The translations under genes were made by a program, and so were the position numbers. From positions 1 to 43,700 of the forward strand of contig JAJRWH010000106.1 of assembly GCA_024276935.1 (NCBI GenBank): a stretch of DNA of 43,700 nucleotides, read 5' to 3'. The DNA is from Deltaproteobacteria bacterium (lineage in GTDB: Bacteria > Desulfobacterota > Desulfuromonadia > Desulfuromonadales > Geopsychrobacteraceae). Positions 1 through 8,665 of the stretch are shown piece after piece. The notes below the pieces were generated by a model. The model did not search any database. It was given only the letters and a program-made list of their open reading frames with translations, and was not told where the DNA came from. Each line of letters opens with the position of its first letter. The stretch's first letter is position 1.

Positions 1-247
1 TGATGCAAATGACGGGGGCGGCATTTCAGGCTGAAGTGAACCTGAAAGAACAAGTCACTGACCCCATAAGCCACACCCCCGTCAAGGAGAGTTTACCAGA
101 TTGAAGGAGTGGCCCGCCATCTGCAAAATCCGATGGTAGACCCCATTGGTTGTACAGGTGGCCGGTATATTGCCGGGCGATAAACGGAGATGCTATCGTT
201 GTAATTTGGACGTTCAACCACACCCCTTGCCAGAAGGACCTTGCAAT

Positions 248-2335
248 ATGAAGCCAGCTCAATACATCCATCGGCTCTCTGCAATGCTGGGGCTCACCAT
301 TCTATTGATAACCTCACCAGTTCATGCCGCTCCAGAGGCACAAAGGTTTCAAAACCCGAATACAGGTTTCTCCGTCGACAAGATGGACCCTTCCGTGGCC
401 CCAGGGAAAGACTTCTATCACTTTTCTGCCGGGCGCTGGCTGGAGGGCCTCAAGATTCCAGACGATCGCTTGCGCATAACCGGGATCGACCTCTTGAGTG
501 AGCAGGTTTCGAAACAGCTGCAGCACATCCTTGAGCAGGCAGCTGCCAAGAGTGCCGGAGCCCCAAAAGGGAGCCCGCTACAGCAGGTTGGTGACTTTTA
601 TGCTTCTGGAATGGACGAAGAACGGCTCAAAATGCTCGGGATCAAACCGCTGAAGCCCGCCCTGCAAAAAATAGACGCCATCGACTCGCCTCAGGCATTG
701 GCAAAGACCTTGGGCCAATTCGAGTTGCTGGCCGGTGGCTCGGTGGTGTTGTCAGCCGGAGTTATGACCGACAACGATGATAGAAGTGTCTATGGGGTGG
801 TAGTAGCGGGTGGCGATCTGGGGATGCCTTCACGGGAAGATTACCTGAGTACCGACAAGGCAAACATCCGCGATGCCTACCTGCACTATATTACTGCCAA
901 TCTTGAGCTCCTCGGTATTTCGGCCGACAAGGCAAAGAGCCAGGCCCAAACCATCCTGGAGATGGAGACCCGACTTGCTGATCAGACGCTCACACCGGTG
1001 GAAAGCAGAAATCCTAAGCAGCTCTTTACGAAAATGTCGATGGCGGAACTGGAATCACTGCTGTCCAATTTTGACACGAAAACCTTTTTCAAAACCATCG
1101 GGTTACCCACTGACCACAAAATCACCGTCACCGTCATCAATCGCAAAGTGCTGGTCGAATTGAATAAGATGTTGAAGGATTCCTCTCTGGCTGACATCAA
1201 AACCTACATACGCTGGAACTTGCTCAGGAAAACAAAAAATGCCCTGACCCCAGCCTTCGATGCACCTACAATCGCATTTATGAAGGTACGCTACGGCGAA
1301 ATAAAAAAGAGACCCCGTTCGGAGCAGGTGACGGCACTGGTGCCCACGCTGTTCGGCCACCCGTTGTCTCAACTCTATGTCGACGAGTATTTTACTCCGG
1401 AGACAAAAAAGCGGGTGGAGGCGATGGTCACAACGATCAAGGCTATTTTCAGGCAGCGTCTGGAAGAGAACTCCTGGTTGAGCAAGGCGACCCGTGAGGC
1501 CGCCGTGGACAAATTGGACCGCCTGGTCATCGAAGTGGGTTATCCCAAAGAATGGACGGACTATTCCCGCATTGACATAAAGCGTGATGACTATTTTGGC
1601 AACATCGTGCGCTATAACGCGTTCGATGTTCGTCGTGACCTGACCAAGCTTGGCCAGCCGGTCAAAGAGGACGATTTCAGCCAGGCGGGTGCGACGCTGC
1701 CGATCGACATTAACGCGGCCTACAACCCGCCCAGGAACAAGATCGAGATCCCGGCAGCCTTTCTGCAACCACCTTTTTTTGATGAAAACCTCGATGAAGC
1801 GGTCAACTACTGTTCAATAGGTGCCGCCATCGGCCATGAGATAACTCACGGATTCGACAGCTTCGGCCGACTGTACGACGCTGATGGTACTATTCGCGAC
1901 TGGTGGACCGAGGAGGATGCCGCCAAGTTCGTAAAGCAAACCGAGATACTGGTTGCACAGGCCAATGATTACGAAATATTCCCCGGTCTGCACATGAACG
2001 GGAAACTGACCATAACCGAAAATCTGGCCGATGTGGGAGGTATCTCCCTGGCCTATCAAGGGTTACTCACGTATCTGAAAGAACACCCCGAGGCCAACCG
2101 GAAAATTGACGGTTATACACCACAGCAGCGCTGCTTTATTGCCTGGGCCCAGCTATGGGCCGGCAAAAGCCGGGATGGTCTGGTGCGTCAGCTGGTGGAA
2201 ACCGATGCCCATACCTTCGCCCCTTATCGCACCTTTGCGCCATCACAGCATGTGGCAGGTTTCTTCAACGCCTTCGACATCGAACCGGGCGATGCCATGT
2301 GGCGGGATGAAAAGGATCGGGTAAAGATCTGGTAG
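248..2335 (+). CDS. M13 family (neprilysin/PepO-like) zinc metallopeptidase, exported
   Basis: Predicted periplasmic or extracellular endopeptidase cutting oligopeptides. The zinc site is visible: HEITH at about residues 530-534 inside GHEITHGFD, and the third ligand and partner acid in ENLADVGG at 591-598, the standard M13 pair (HExxH and ExxxD). The N-terminus MKPAQYIHRL... has a hydrophobic segment ending in HAA, a signal peptide. I chose the ATG at 248 because GAAGGA lies 9 nt upstream; the frame stays open further upstream to 146 but without a ribosome site. At 695 residues it has the usual family length, and the C-terminus carries the typical ...RVKIW-type ending with an aromatic residue. 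It reads towards the CPBP protease gene 64 bp downstream. Substrate unknown. Family assignment is confident. Confidence 0.93.
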   Translation: MKPAQYIHRLSAMLGLTILLITSPVHAAPEAQRFQNPNTGFSVDKMDPSVAPGKDFYHFSAGRWLEGLKIPDDRLRITGIDLLSEQVSKQLQHILEQAAAKSAGAPKGSPLQQVGDFYASGMDEERLKMLGIKPLKPALQKIDAIDSPQALAKTLGQFELLAGGSVVLSAGVMTDNDDRSVYGVVVAGGDLGMPSREDYLSTDKANIRDAYLHYITANLELLGISADKAKSQAQTILEMETRLADQTLTPVESRNPKQLFTKMSMAELESLLSNFDTKTFFKTIGLPTDHKITVTVINRKVLVELNKMLKDSSLADIKTYIRWNLLRKTKNALTPAFDAPTIAFMKVRYGEIKKRPRSEQVTALVPTLFGHPLSQLYVDEYFTPETKKRVEAMVTTIKAIFRQRLEENSWLSKATREAAVDKLDRLVIEVGYPKEWTDYSRIDIKRDDYFGNIVRYNAFDVRRDLTKLGQPVKEDDFSQAGATLPIDINAAYNPPRNKIEIPAAFLQPPFFDENLDEAVNYCSIGAAIGHEITHGFDSFGRLYDADGTIRDWWTEEDAAKFVKQTEILVAQANDYEIFPGLHMNGKLTITENLADVGGISLAYQGLLTYLKEHPEANRKIDGYTPQQRCFIAWAQLWAGKSRDGLVRQLVETDAHTFAPYRTFAPSQHVAGFFNAFDIEPGDAMWRDEKDRVKIW

Positions 2336-2399
2336 TCTGAATCAACGGCGCTCAGGCACGATTATTTTTTCTTGTTTGCCTTTGGAGGGATTTCGTTTG

Positions 2400-3170
2400 A
2401 TGGAAAAAACAAACCCGTGGCGGGCAGCCATCATCATCTGGCCCATCTGGACCCTCATCGTAATTAGCGGCGAGTGGTTGCAGGCGGGCGGCGAGCTCAC
2501 CAGCCTTAACGAACTGGTTTCAACCCAGATACTCCTTGCGCTGGTTGTAGCGCCCTTGTTCCTGATGGTCATGGTGGCACGGCTTGGCTGGTGGCAGACA
2601 GTGGGTTTTCAGTGCCCCCGGCCACTATCAGAGCTGCGCCTGCTGTGGCTGCCCGCTCTGTTCCTCATCGTCTTCTTCTCTCTGGTCGCCGTCAAGGGGC
2701 TGCCTCCGGCACAGATGCTGGGAATCATCGTCGTCAATACCTTGCTGGTCGGTCTATCTGAAGAGTTGATGTTCCGCGGTCTGCTCCTGCATGGAGCAAT
2801 GGCACGCTTTGCTGTCGGTGTTGCGGTGCTGATCACCGCGATAATCTTCGGCTCGATACACGCACTAAATGGTCTACTGACCGGGGATTTCCCCTCCGCG
2901 TTCACCCAGGCGGTGCAGGCAGCCATGTTCGGGGTGTGGGTCGCGGCGCTGCGCTTGCGTCTTGGTAGTCTCTGGCCGGTCATCCTGATTCACGGACTCT
3001 GGGACCTGGGCATATTCCTGATATCTGCGGGTGCAGAACCCGTCGCAGCCGCAGAGCCTTCTTTGCTGATGTACCTGATCCCGGTGCTGATCGAAGCACC
3101 GCTGTTTCTGTATGGCCTATGGCTGTTACGTGGCCTTGAAGCCCTGTCAGCGAAACGCCACCCAGAGTAG
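2400..3170 (+). CDS. CPBP family intramembrane metalloprotease (Abi/CAAX-like)
   Basis: Integral membrane protein of about 256 residues with several hydrophobic segments. It shows the three CPBP signatures in order: EELMFRG at about residue 121, FGSIH ending at His154, and HGLWD starting at His198, which in this family form the active site of a glutamate/histidine membrane protease related to Rce1. The ATG at 2400 is preferred because GGAGG lies about 11 nt upstream; an upstream TTG at 2376 would include the ribosome site in the coding region. Bacterial members act in peptide maturation, immunity or regulated proteolysis; nothing here identifies the substrate. It follows the M13 peptidase on the same strand and may be cotranscribed with it. 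Confidence 0.88.
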   Translation: MEKTNPWRAAIIIWPIWTLIVISGEWLQAGGELTSLNELVSTQILLALVVAPLFLMVMVARLGWWQTVGFQCPRPLSELRLLWLPALFLIVFFSLVAVKGLPPAQMLGIIVVNTLLVGLSEELMFRGLLLHGAMARFAVGVAVLITAIIFGSIHALNGLLTGDFPSAFTQAVQAAMFGVWVAALRLRLGSLWPVILIHGLWDLGIFLISAGAEPVAAAEPSLLMYLIPVLIEAPLFLYGLWLLRGLEALSAKRHPE

Positions 3171-3231
3171 TCGAAAGAACACTTCTTCACGACAAGAAGC
3201 GGCTTCCTCCATCAGGCCATAGAATCCTCAA

Positions 3232-3606
3232 TCAGTCTTCAGCTTGCTCTTTTGTCCCGGCCTGCGCACCACCTTTATCCAGACAGATCGCCTGTCGCGT
3301 TCGCCCGTTAAATTTACCGTGGGTATATCCGACCACGGCAAAATCCTGTGACAGGCGCCTTGCCAGTGCTTCATAAGCGTCGCTCTTGCCGCGAATGCAG
3401 CTGGACAGATGCACGACATCAACACCGAGGTCCTTGAGTTTGTTGATCTTCTTTTCCAGATCACCGCCGTCCTGGGTAAATCCGATCAACTGAACATCAT
3501 CAGCATAGGTTGCAAAAGAATCGAGCCGCTGGAAGTAGGCCTGCAGACAGCCTTTGCCGGTACATTTGTCCAGGGTTTCGCTGCGCACGATAATAGCTAT
3601 TTTCAT
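3232..3606 (-). CDS. Small CGGC-domain-like protein lacking the CGGC motif
   Basis: A 124-residue soluble protein with an alternating beta/alpha pattern. It begins MKIAIIVRSETLDKCTGKGC and continues with a block around DVVHLSSCIRGKSD and a later VVGYTHG, which resembles the CGGC family of small predicted metal-binding proteins (family resemblance from memory). In that family the name-giving CGGC follows a 'GF' strand near residue 50; here the same place reads GFTQDGGD, so those cysteines are absent, while CTGKGC near residue 15 and the SSC near 90 remain. Function is unknown. The gene converges with the CPBP gene. A perfect palindrome lies about 47 bp upstream of its start and could be its operator. 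Confidence 0.65.
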   Translation of the reverse strand: MKIAIIVRSETLDKCTGKGCLQAYFQRLDSFATYADDVQLIGFTQDGGDLEKKINKLKDLGVDVVHLSSCIRGKSDAYEALARRLSQDFAVVGYTHGKFNGRTRQAICLDKGGAQAGTKEQAED

Positions 3607-3652
3607 CTGAAAAAACGTTCCTTGATTTGAGAGTCGACGAAAAGGGGGATTA

Positions 3653-3667
3653 TGACTAATTTAGTCA
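3653..3667. promoter_or_regulatory. 15-bp palindrome, possible operator
   Basis: TGACTAA-T-TTAGTCA is a perfect inverted repeat with a one-base centre. It lies in the AT-rich divergent gap (3607-3883) between the CGGC-like gene and the exported protein gene at 3884. Size and symmetry fit a dimeric repressor site, but no matching regulator is known from the window. Confidence 0.35.
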
Positions 3668-3883
3668 ACAAAGACAATAAAGAAAAACAACAGGGCTATG
3701 CTGGCAAACTTCTAATTATTCGGCTGTCTCCCTGCGTGGATTTCACGTTAAACTGAAGTTTTACTTAAGGATCAAGAGATATTCCTGATATGATCATAGC
3801 GTCGAAAACATAACTGACTTGGTTTTGTTTGTTCTGAAACGTTAGCCATTGGCGAATCTACCACTTTTACAGGAGGCCTGAAG

Positions 3884-4498
3884 ATGCGATCTGTGCTGTT
3901 TGGGGGGCTGTTTTTATTGATAACGATCATGGTAACGCAAACTGCTTTTGCTGATGTTACGGTGAAGTATAAAATTACTGACGGTGCAGATACCCAGTTG
4001 GTTAAATTTCGTGATATGGACCACATTCGCTCGGAATATTGGTTTCAGGGCAGGATGAGTATGGCGATGGTAAAAAATGGTGACAAGTTGTACATGATCA
4101 GCGGCTCACAGGTCATTGATATGACGGCTGGCTATGCTGCCATGAAGTCAATGATGGCCAAGATGGGTAAATCACCCACAGCGACGCCCATCAAAATAAA
4201 AGCGACTGGACGCAGGGAGACAATTGCCGGAATCACTGGAGAAGTTTTTAAAATTACCGAAAAAGGCCGAACTCATGAAGCGGTCATTGGCCAGGACAAA
4301 CTCCTGGCCAGGGTTGGCGAAAGCATGGGAACAGCGATCAATGGCATGATCGGAAAATCCAAATCGGGTCAGCTTCTGCAACATCTCGGCAGGGATAAAA
4401 CTATCAAGAACCCGGCCCTGTTGCGCTTTGATCATTCTTTCATCTTGATCAGTGTGACTGACGGCAAGATTCCCTCGTCCGATTTCAACGTAAAGTAA
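3884..4498 (+). CDS. Exported protein of unknown function (DUF4412-like)
   Basis: A 204-residue protein with a clear signal peptide (hydrophobic stretch then AFADV). The mature part is rich in beta strands and Met: a block MSMAMVKNGDKLYMISGSQ, then a Met-rich helix around AAMKSMMAKMG, then strands with an ETIAGITGEVFKI pattern. That layout (a record of an analyte-like 'M..DGDKMY' strand, a helix and an 'I.G..c..y.i' strand) resembles DUF4412 periplasmic/lipoprotein-like proteins, but the match is only by eye. AGGAGG sits 7 nt before the ATG. Three kilobases of exported proteins lie downstream on the same strand. Function unknown. Confidence 0.7.
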   Translation: MRSVLFGGLFLLITIMVTQTAFADVTVKYKITDGADTQLVKFRDMDHIRSEYWFQGRMSMAMVKNGDKLYMISGSQVIDMTAGYAAMKSMMAKMGKSPTATPIKIKATGRRETIAGITGEVFKITEKGRTHEAVIGQDKLLARVGESMGTAINGMIGKSKSGQLLQHLGRDKTIKNPALLRFDHSFILISVTDGKIPSSDFNVK

Positions 4499-4666
4499 TG
4501 GTCAGAACCTGATGTCCCTTGCCGGATCACTATGGCATGGGTGCATCGATCCGGACAGGTCTGCCAGTTCGATTGGCCGCATCAACTGTGCGCGGTCATT
4601 ATCAAGTAAAGAGCAAAAACGGGGTTGAGATCGTTCGACATTGCATCTTTCTTACCGAGATAGCCT

Positions 4667-6511
4667 ATGAGTTTCTGCCTGAAAATAATAGCGGGTATTC
4701 TGTTGTTGCTCATGGGGGGATTTAGCCTCTGTTCAGCCGGACCGCTTCCGTCAACTCCACAGCAGATCTACCAGCAGTGTGTCCAGGACCTGAACCGCTG
4801 CACCAGGCAGCACAAGCCGACCCGTGAAACCTACCCGGACATTCTGGATATTTGCTGGCCGACACGAACTCGATGCCCCCAGGTCTGTGTTGAAGAATAT
4901 GCCGCACGACGTAAGGCGGGAATGAATGCCCTGGATGCCAATCCGCTTTACAAGGGGCGGTCGTATGAACAGGCATCCTGTATCCCGGGTCTGGATGCTC
5001 TTAAGCATCCGGGCCGTAAGCTTCTTCCCACTGACAGCAAACTCGACTTGTCTCTGGTCGGACCAAACGGGATCAAACCAATCGCGGCCATCATCTCAGT
5101 GACGCCGCTCGATGAATCGGGTACTGTTGCCATATCAAAAAACAACCCACGCCGTCAGGCTCACTATGAAACAGCCCCCTTGCACCTGCCGTTACCCGCC
5201 GGAACCTACCGGATCCTGGTCGTGCCTTCGCAGGACACCGCCCTGCAGGAACAAACACTCATCGTTAAACTCAAAAAAGCCAAGTCTCTTCACCAAACCT
5301 TAACCCTGCTGTCATCAACCCCACCAGACAAACAGGATAATGGCACGCTGCGTCTGCTGGGAGCCAGCCCGGGAAATCCCGTCTACTACTCTTTTTTGTC
5401 AGGTATTGACAGCCAGGGAAACGCAATCCGGCAGGCATTACCAAAAAACGGGCAGAGCAGATCGAACCTTGATTTCTCACTCCCATCGGGAACCTATCTG
5501 CTCAAAATACAGCCTCAAAATTACGCCGGAGGCGAACAACGAGAAGTCGTCTCCATCCTCCCCGGCAAAGTTAAAAACCTGAATATCGCTTTTCAGCAGG
5601 CCGGACAGTTGCACCTCGGCATCAAGGGCCTATCTCTTGGCCAGAAGGCTGGACTGAACATCTGGAAACCGGGCAACCGAAAACGGCCCCTCTTGTCTAT
5701 CAATCCACAGTTACCACCGCTGGTGGCCAGACTGGCCCCGGGTTCATACGACGTCAGCCTGTATATTCCCAGCAGCGAGCAGGTTTATGGTGTCGAGCGT
5801 CACCTGCCACTTGCCCCGGTTGTTATTCAGCCGGGAGTAACCCTGACGAGGCAGGTAAAGGTCGCCGATGAACCCTGGGGAACCCTGCAACTTACGACCT
5901 TGCTTGAAGGTCAACCGGTGGCAGCACATGTTGTCATCAGGTCCGTCAAAAGACCAGATTATGAGGTATACCCGGTGACACACAAATATTCTTCTGTAAA
6001 GATGCCCCTGAACATCAGGCTGCTGACGGGGGAGTATCGATTGAGTGTTTGGGGCAAGGAACCACAGGGAAAACAATCCATTTACCCCCCACCAGGTTTT
6101 GAGCAAAAAAATGTGACTCTGACCATCAAAGAGGGAGAAACCCTCTCAAAAACCCTGAAATTCACAAAGAAGATTCCTGCGGAACTGACCTTGAAAGTGC
6201 TGCTGAATGGTTCTGCGGTCAAAGCCGGGATCAAGGCACGCATAGCGGGAACCAACAGCCCTTTCAGCGCAGTTGGTTCTAACTATAATTTGCTGACCAA
6301 CAGGGTCCTGCTACTGCCGGGAACCTACGATTTTTCAATTCAACCTTTATCTTTCACCCCAACCCCGGGAATCGATGTTTTTCACGGCCGTTCAGGCTCC
6401 TGGGTAACAACGAAAAAGGCCAGGGGCACAAAGCCGATGATTCTGCACCAGATTGAGATTAAACCTGGTAGCAAAACAACCAAAACACTGCGTTTTGAGA
6501 GCAACAAGTGA
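4667..6511 (+). CDS. Exported repeat protein with five ~90-residue beta-sandwich modules
   Basis: A 614-residue protein with a signal peptide (residues 1 to about 24, ending CSAG). A short Cys-rich segment follows (about residues 37-110, eight or so Cys, disulfide-like spacing). Then comes a repeat marked by an L-x-G-(T/S/E)-Y-x-(L/V/F) strand at about residues 176, 273, 356, 452 and 549 (LPAGTYRILV, LPSGTYLLKI, LAPGSYDVSL, LLTGEYRLSV, LLPGTYDFSI), each followed by a strand such as 'K.L.F'. This is the pattern of carboxypeptidase-regulatory/PEGA/SpaA-like Ig folds used in surface proteins. The same modules occur in the next gene, which starts 39 bp later, so the two probably form an operon and may interact. 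The ribosome site is weak. No enzyme motif seen; role unknown. Confidence 0.75.
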   Translation: MSFCLKIIAGILLLLMGGFSLCSAGPLPSTPQQIYQQCVQDLNRCTRQHKPTRETYPDILDICWPTRTRCPQVCVEEYAARRKAGMNALDANPLYKGRSYEQASCIPGLDALKHPGRKLLPTDSKLDLSLVGPNGIKPIAAIISVTPLDESGTVAISKNNPRRQAHYETAPLHLPLPAGTYRILVVPSQDTALQEQTLIVKLKKAKSLHQTLTLLSSTPPDKQDNGTLRLLGASPGNPVYYSFLSGIDSQGNAIRQALPKNGQSRSNLDFSLPSGTYLLKIQPQNYAGGEQREVVSILPGKVKNLNIAFQQAGQLHLGIKGLSLGQKAGLNIWKPGNRKRPLLSINPQLPPLVARLAPGSYDVSLYIPSSEQVYGVERHLPLAPVVIQPGVTLTRQVKVADEPWGTLQLTTLLEGQPVAAHVVIRSVKRPDYEVYPVTHKYSSVKMPLNIRLLTGEYRLSVWGKEPQGKQSIYPPPGFEQKNVTLTIKEGETLSKTLKFTKKIPAELTLKVLLNGSAVKAGIKARIAGTNSPFSAVGSNYNLLTNRVLLLPGTYDFSIQPLSFTPTPGIDVFHGRSGSWVTTKKARGTKPMILHQIEIKPGSKTTKTLRFESNK

Positions 6512-6550
6512 CTTTTGGCTACTGAATGATTCGCCTGCCCTGGAGAGATT

Positions 6551-8560
6551 ATGAGATATATCCGTTCAGGAAGTTTTGCCCTGCTATGGGCCGTCATATT
6601 GTTATCTCCTCTTACAGCTTTCGCAACGATCGGGAAAATGCCTTTTTTGAGTGAGATGCAGATACCCGACACCTGTGGAACGGATTATGGTCAGAAACTG
6701 GCATCCTGCACCCCATTTCAATGTCAAAGGCCACATCCCCTTTTTGCGGGCAATTTGCCATCAGAGGCTGACTTACACAAGATGCCGGTAAAAGAAAAAC
6801 AGGCGATTGAAACGTACCTCACCAACGTTGAAAAAAAATTGGCCGCCATGACCCCGACCGAACGGATGGCCAAAAAGACAAAAATGACCGTCACCTTTGA
6901 AATCAAGGGGCTGAATTCACAGGGATTGTGCCAGACGCTAACCTCTATGACCGCCAGAAGTCGGCAGGATTGTGCCCTTGATGAAACAACCCGCCATAAA
7001 ATTGCTGAATTTGACCAACTGACAGCAACAGCCGACAGCTTAAAAAGTAAAAGCACTTCTGAGTTGGTTGATGGAAAAATGGTGACCAAAACCCTGGTTA
7101 CGGTTGATGGCAAGGCCATGGTCAACCCCTGGCAGCAGGCACTGAACTCCGGACAGTGCAAAGTTCTTCATCAGAATTCAGACGGGGCCTGGACTCCCAC
7201 CAGGTTGGACGTTCAGCAATCGTCACAAACCAACAAGGAGATCACCCCAACCAACACCCTCTTTATCCTCGATGCCTCCGGCAGCATGTGGGGACAGATT
7301 AAAGGCCAGCCCAAGATCACCATTGCCAAGGAGGTGATGGCCAAACTGGTACCCGAACTGCCCGAGAACAGTCGGATTGGCCTACTGGCTTATGGCCACC
7401 GGCGTAAGGGAGACTGCAACGATGTAGAAACCCTGGTCAGGCTGGGATCCGGGAATAAAACAGCAATCCTCACTGCTGTTAAAGGGTTGAACGCCAAAGG
7501 AAAAACACCGCTGACCCGATCGGTAAACCAGGCATTTAAAATGCTCCAGAATCAAAAAGGCCAGTCAACAATTATCCTGGTCAGTGACGGAATAGAAAGT
7601 TGCGCTGGCGATCCCTGTGCGACGGTCAAAGCTGCCCGAAAATATGGTCTCAAATTCATTCTGCACACCATTGGTTTCGGCTTGACCAAAGACAAGAGTG
7701 ACCAGCTTCAATGTATGGCCACCGCCGGCGGCGGCCAGTATTTTGCGGCCAATAACGCGCAGGAACTCCTCGAATCAACCCGCAAGGCCGTACAGCCGGG
7801 TGGTTTGCTGCTGGTGACAGCACTGGTGAACGGTAAAGCCGCAAATGTTATGCTGCGGATTGTTGATCCGATCAGTCATAAAGTAATTTATGAAAATATT
7901 CTGCCCACAGCGTCAGGGCAAAAGACCCTGCTCCCCGAAGGAACCTACAATGTCTATGTCCGGCCTGGTGGGGTCAGTGGAGTAAAAGAAAAAGCTTTAA
8001 CCGGCGTCCACATCAAAACGGGTGAACAGGTTGAAAAAACACTCCGTTTTGACAAAGGAACGTTGAAACTTACCGTGACCATCGATGGCAAACCGGTTCA
8101 TGCTCTGGTGCATGTCGAGGACCCGACGACCCATAAATGGATTTATGAAAGTTCTGTTTTTGGTACCGACACTCCGGTAACTATCAGTCTTCCCGCAGGC
8201 CAGGTCGATATCGAGGTAAGAGCCCAGGATCAGCCCCCGGAACGTCTTGAGGCTGTTGCTATTGTCGCTGATAAAACAACGGAAAAAACCATTCCAATTA
8301 TTGATCAGACGGCACAACTTGTGACCAAAGGGATGGAACCGAATACCAATCGCTGGGGAATGGATTACCGTGATTTGACTCTGGACGCTGCCAATCCGGC
8401 GCTGTGTCAACAAATCTGCCAGAAAGAAGTGCAATGTAAATCCTGGACATATGTCAAGCAAGGGCAACATTGCTGGCTGAAAAGTGGCATCGCGCCTGCG
8501 GCTAAGGACAGTTGTTGTATTTCAGGTCTCAAACCTGACCCGTTGTTGCAGGAGAACTGA
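6551..8560 (+). CDS. Exported VWA protein with beta-sandwich repeats and C-terminal PAN/apple-like domain
   Basis: A 669-residue exported protein. Order of parts: signal peptide ending AFAT; a Cys-containing N-terminal region (to about 220); a von Willebrand A domain with a complete MIDAS, DASGS at 241-245, then a Thr in GKTPLTRS and the Asp of VSDGIESC; two repeats of the same type as the preceding gene (LPEGTYNVYV near 461 and LPAGQVDIEV near 546); and a Cys-rich end (about 590-665) with CQQICQKEVQCKSWTY and CWLKSG, which resembles a PAN/apple domain for protein or sugar binding. GGAGAG lies 5 nt before the ATG. VWA and PAN are both adhesion or protein-interaction modules, so a cell-surface binding role is inferred. 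It converges with the Bat operon, whose BatA and BatB also have VWA domains. Confidence 0.82.
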   Translation: MRYIRSGSFALLWAVILLSPLTAFATIGKMPFLSEMQIPDTCGTDYGQKLASCTPFQCQRPHPLFAGNLPSEADLHKMPVKEKQAIETYLTNVEKKLAAMTPTERMAKKTKMTVTFEIKGLNSQGLCQTLTSMTARSRQDCALDETTRHKIAEFDQLTATADSLKSKSTSELVDGKMVTKTLVTVDGKAMVNPWQQALNSGQCKVLHQNSDGAWTPTRLDVQQSSQTNKEITPTNTLFILDASGSMWGQIKGQPKITIAKEVMAKLVPELPENSRIGLLAYGHRRKGDCNDVETLVRLGSGNKTAILTAVKGLNAKGKTPLTRSVNQAFKMLQNQKGQSTIILVSDGIESCAGDPCATVKAARKYGLKFILHTIGFGLTKDKSDQLQCMATAGGGQYFAANNAQELLESTRKAVQPGGLLLVTALVNGKAANVMLRIVDPISHKVIYENILPTASGQKTLLPEGTYNVYVRPGGVSGVKEKALTGVHIKTGEQVEKTLRFDKGTLKLTVTIDGKPVHALVHVEDPTTHKWIYESSVFGTDTPVTISLPAGQVDIEVRAQDQPPERLEAVAIVADKTTEKTIPIIDQTAQLVTKGMEPNTNRWGMDYRDLTLDAANPALCQQICQKEVQCKSWTYVKQGQHCWLKSGIAPAAKDSCCISGLKPDPLLQEN

Positions 8561-8665
8561 TCCACAACGATGGATAGAAGTCAGGACTTGACCAATCTTG
8601 TCCCTTTTGGATTGTTTCAAAATGAAAACAGGAGAACACCAGAACCATCCTACCCCGAACGCGCT

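Noticed and set aside
1..247. Two short minus-strand frames at the left edge as a possible transposase remnant
   Set aside because: I could not match them to any family; without a search they are not supportable. The rest of this stretch shows only the ribosome site of the M13 gene.
4519..4725. Short plus-strand gene between the exported proteins
   Set aside because: It has no family match, overlaps the signal peptide of the gene at 4667 in another frame, and lacks a ribosome site.
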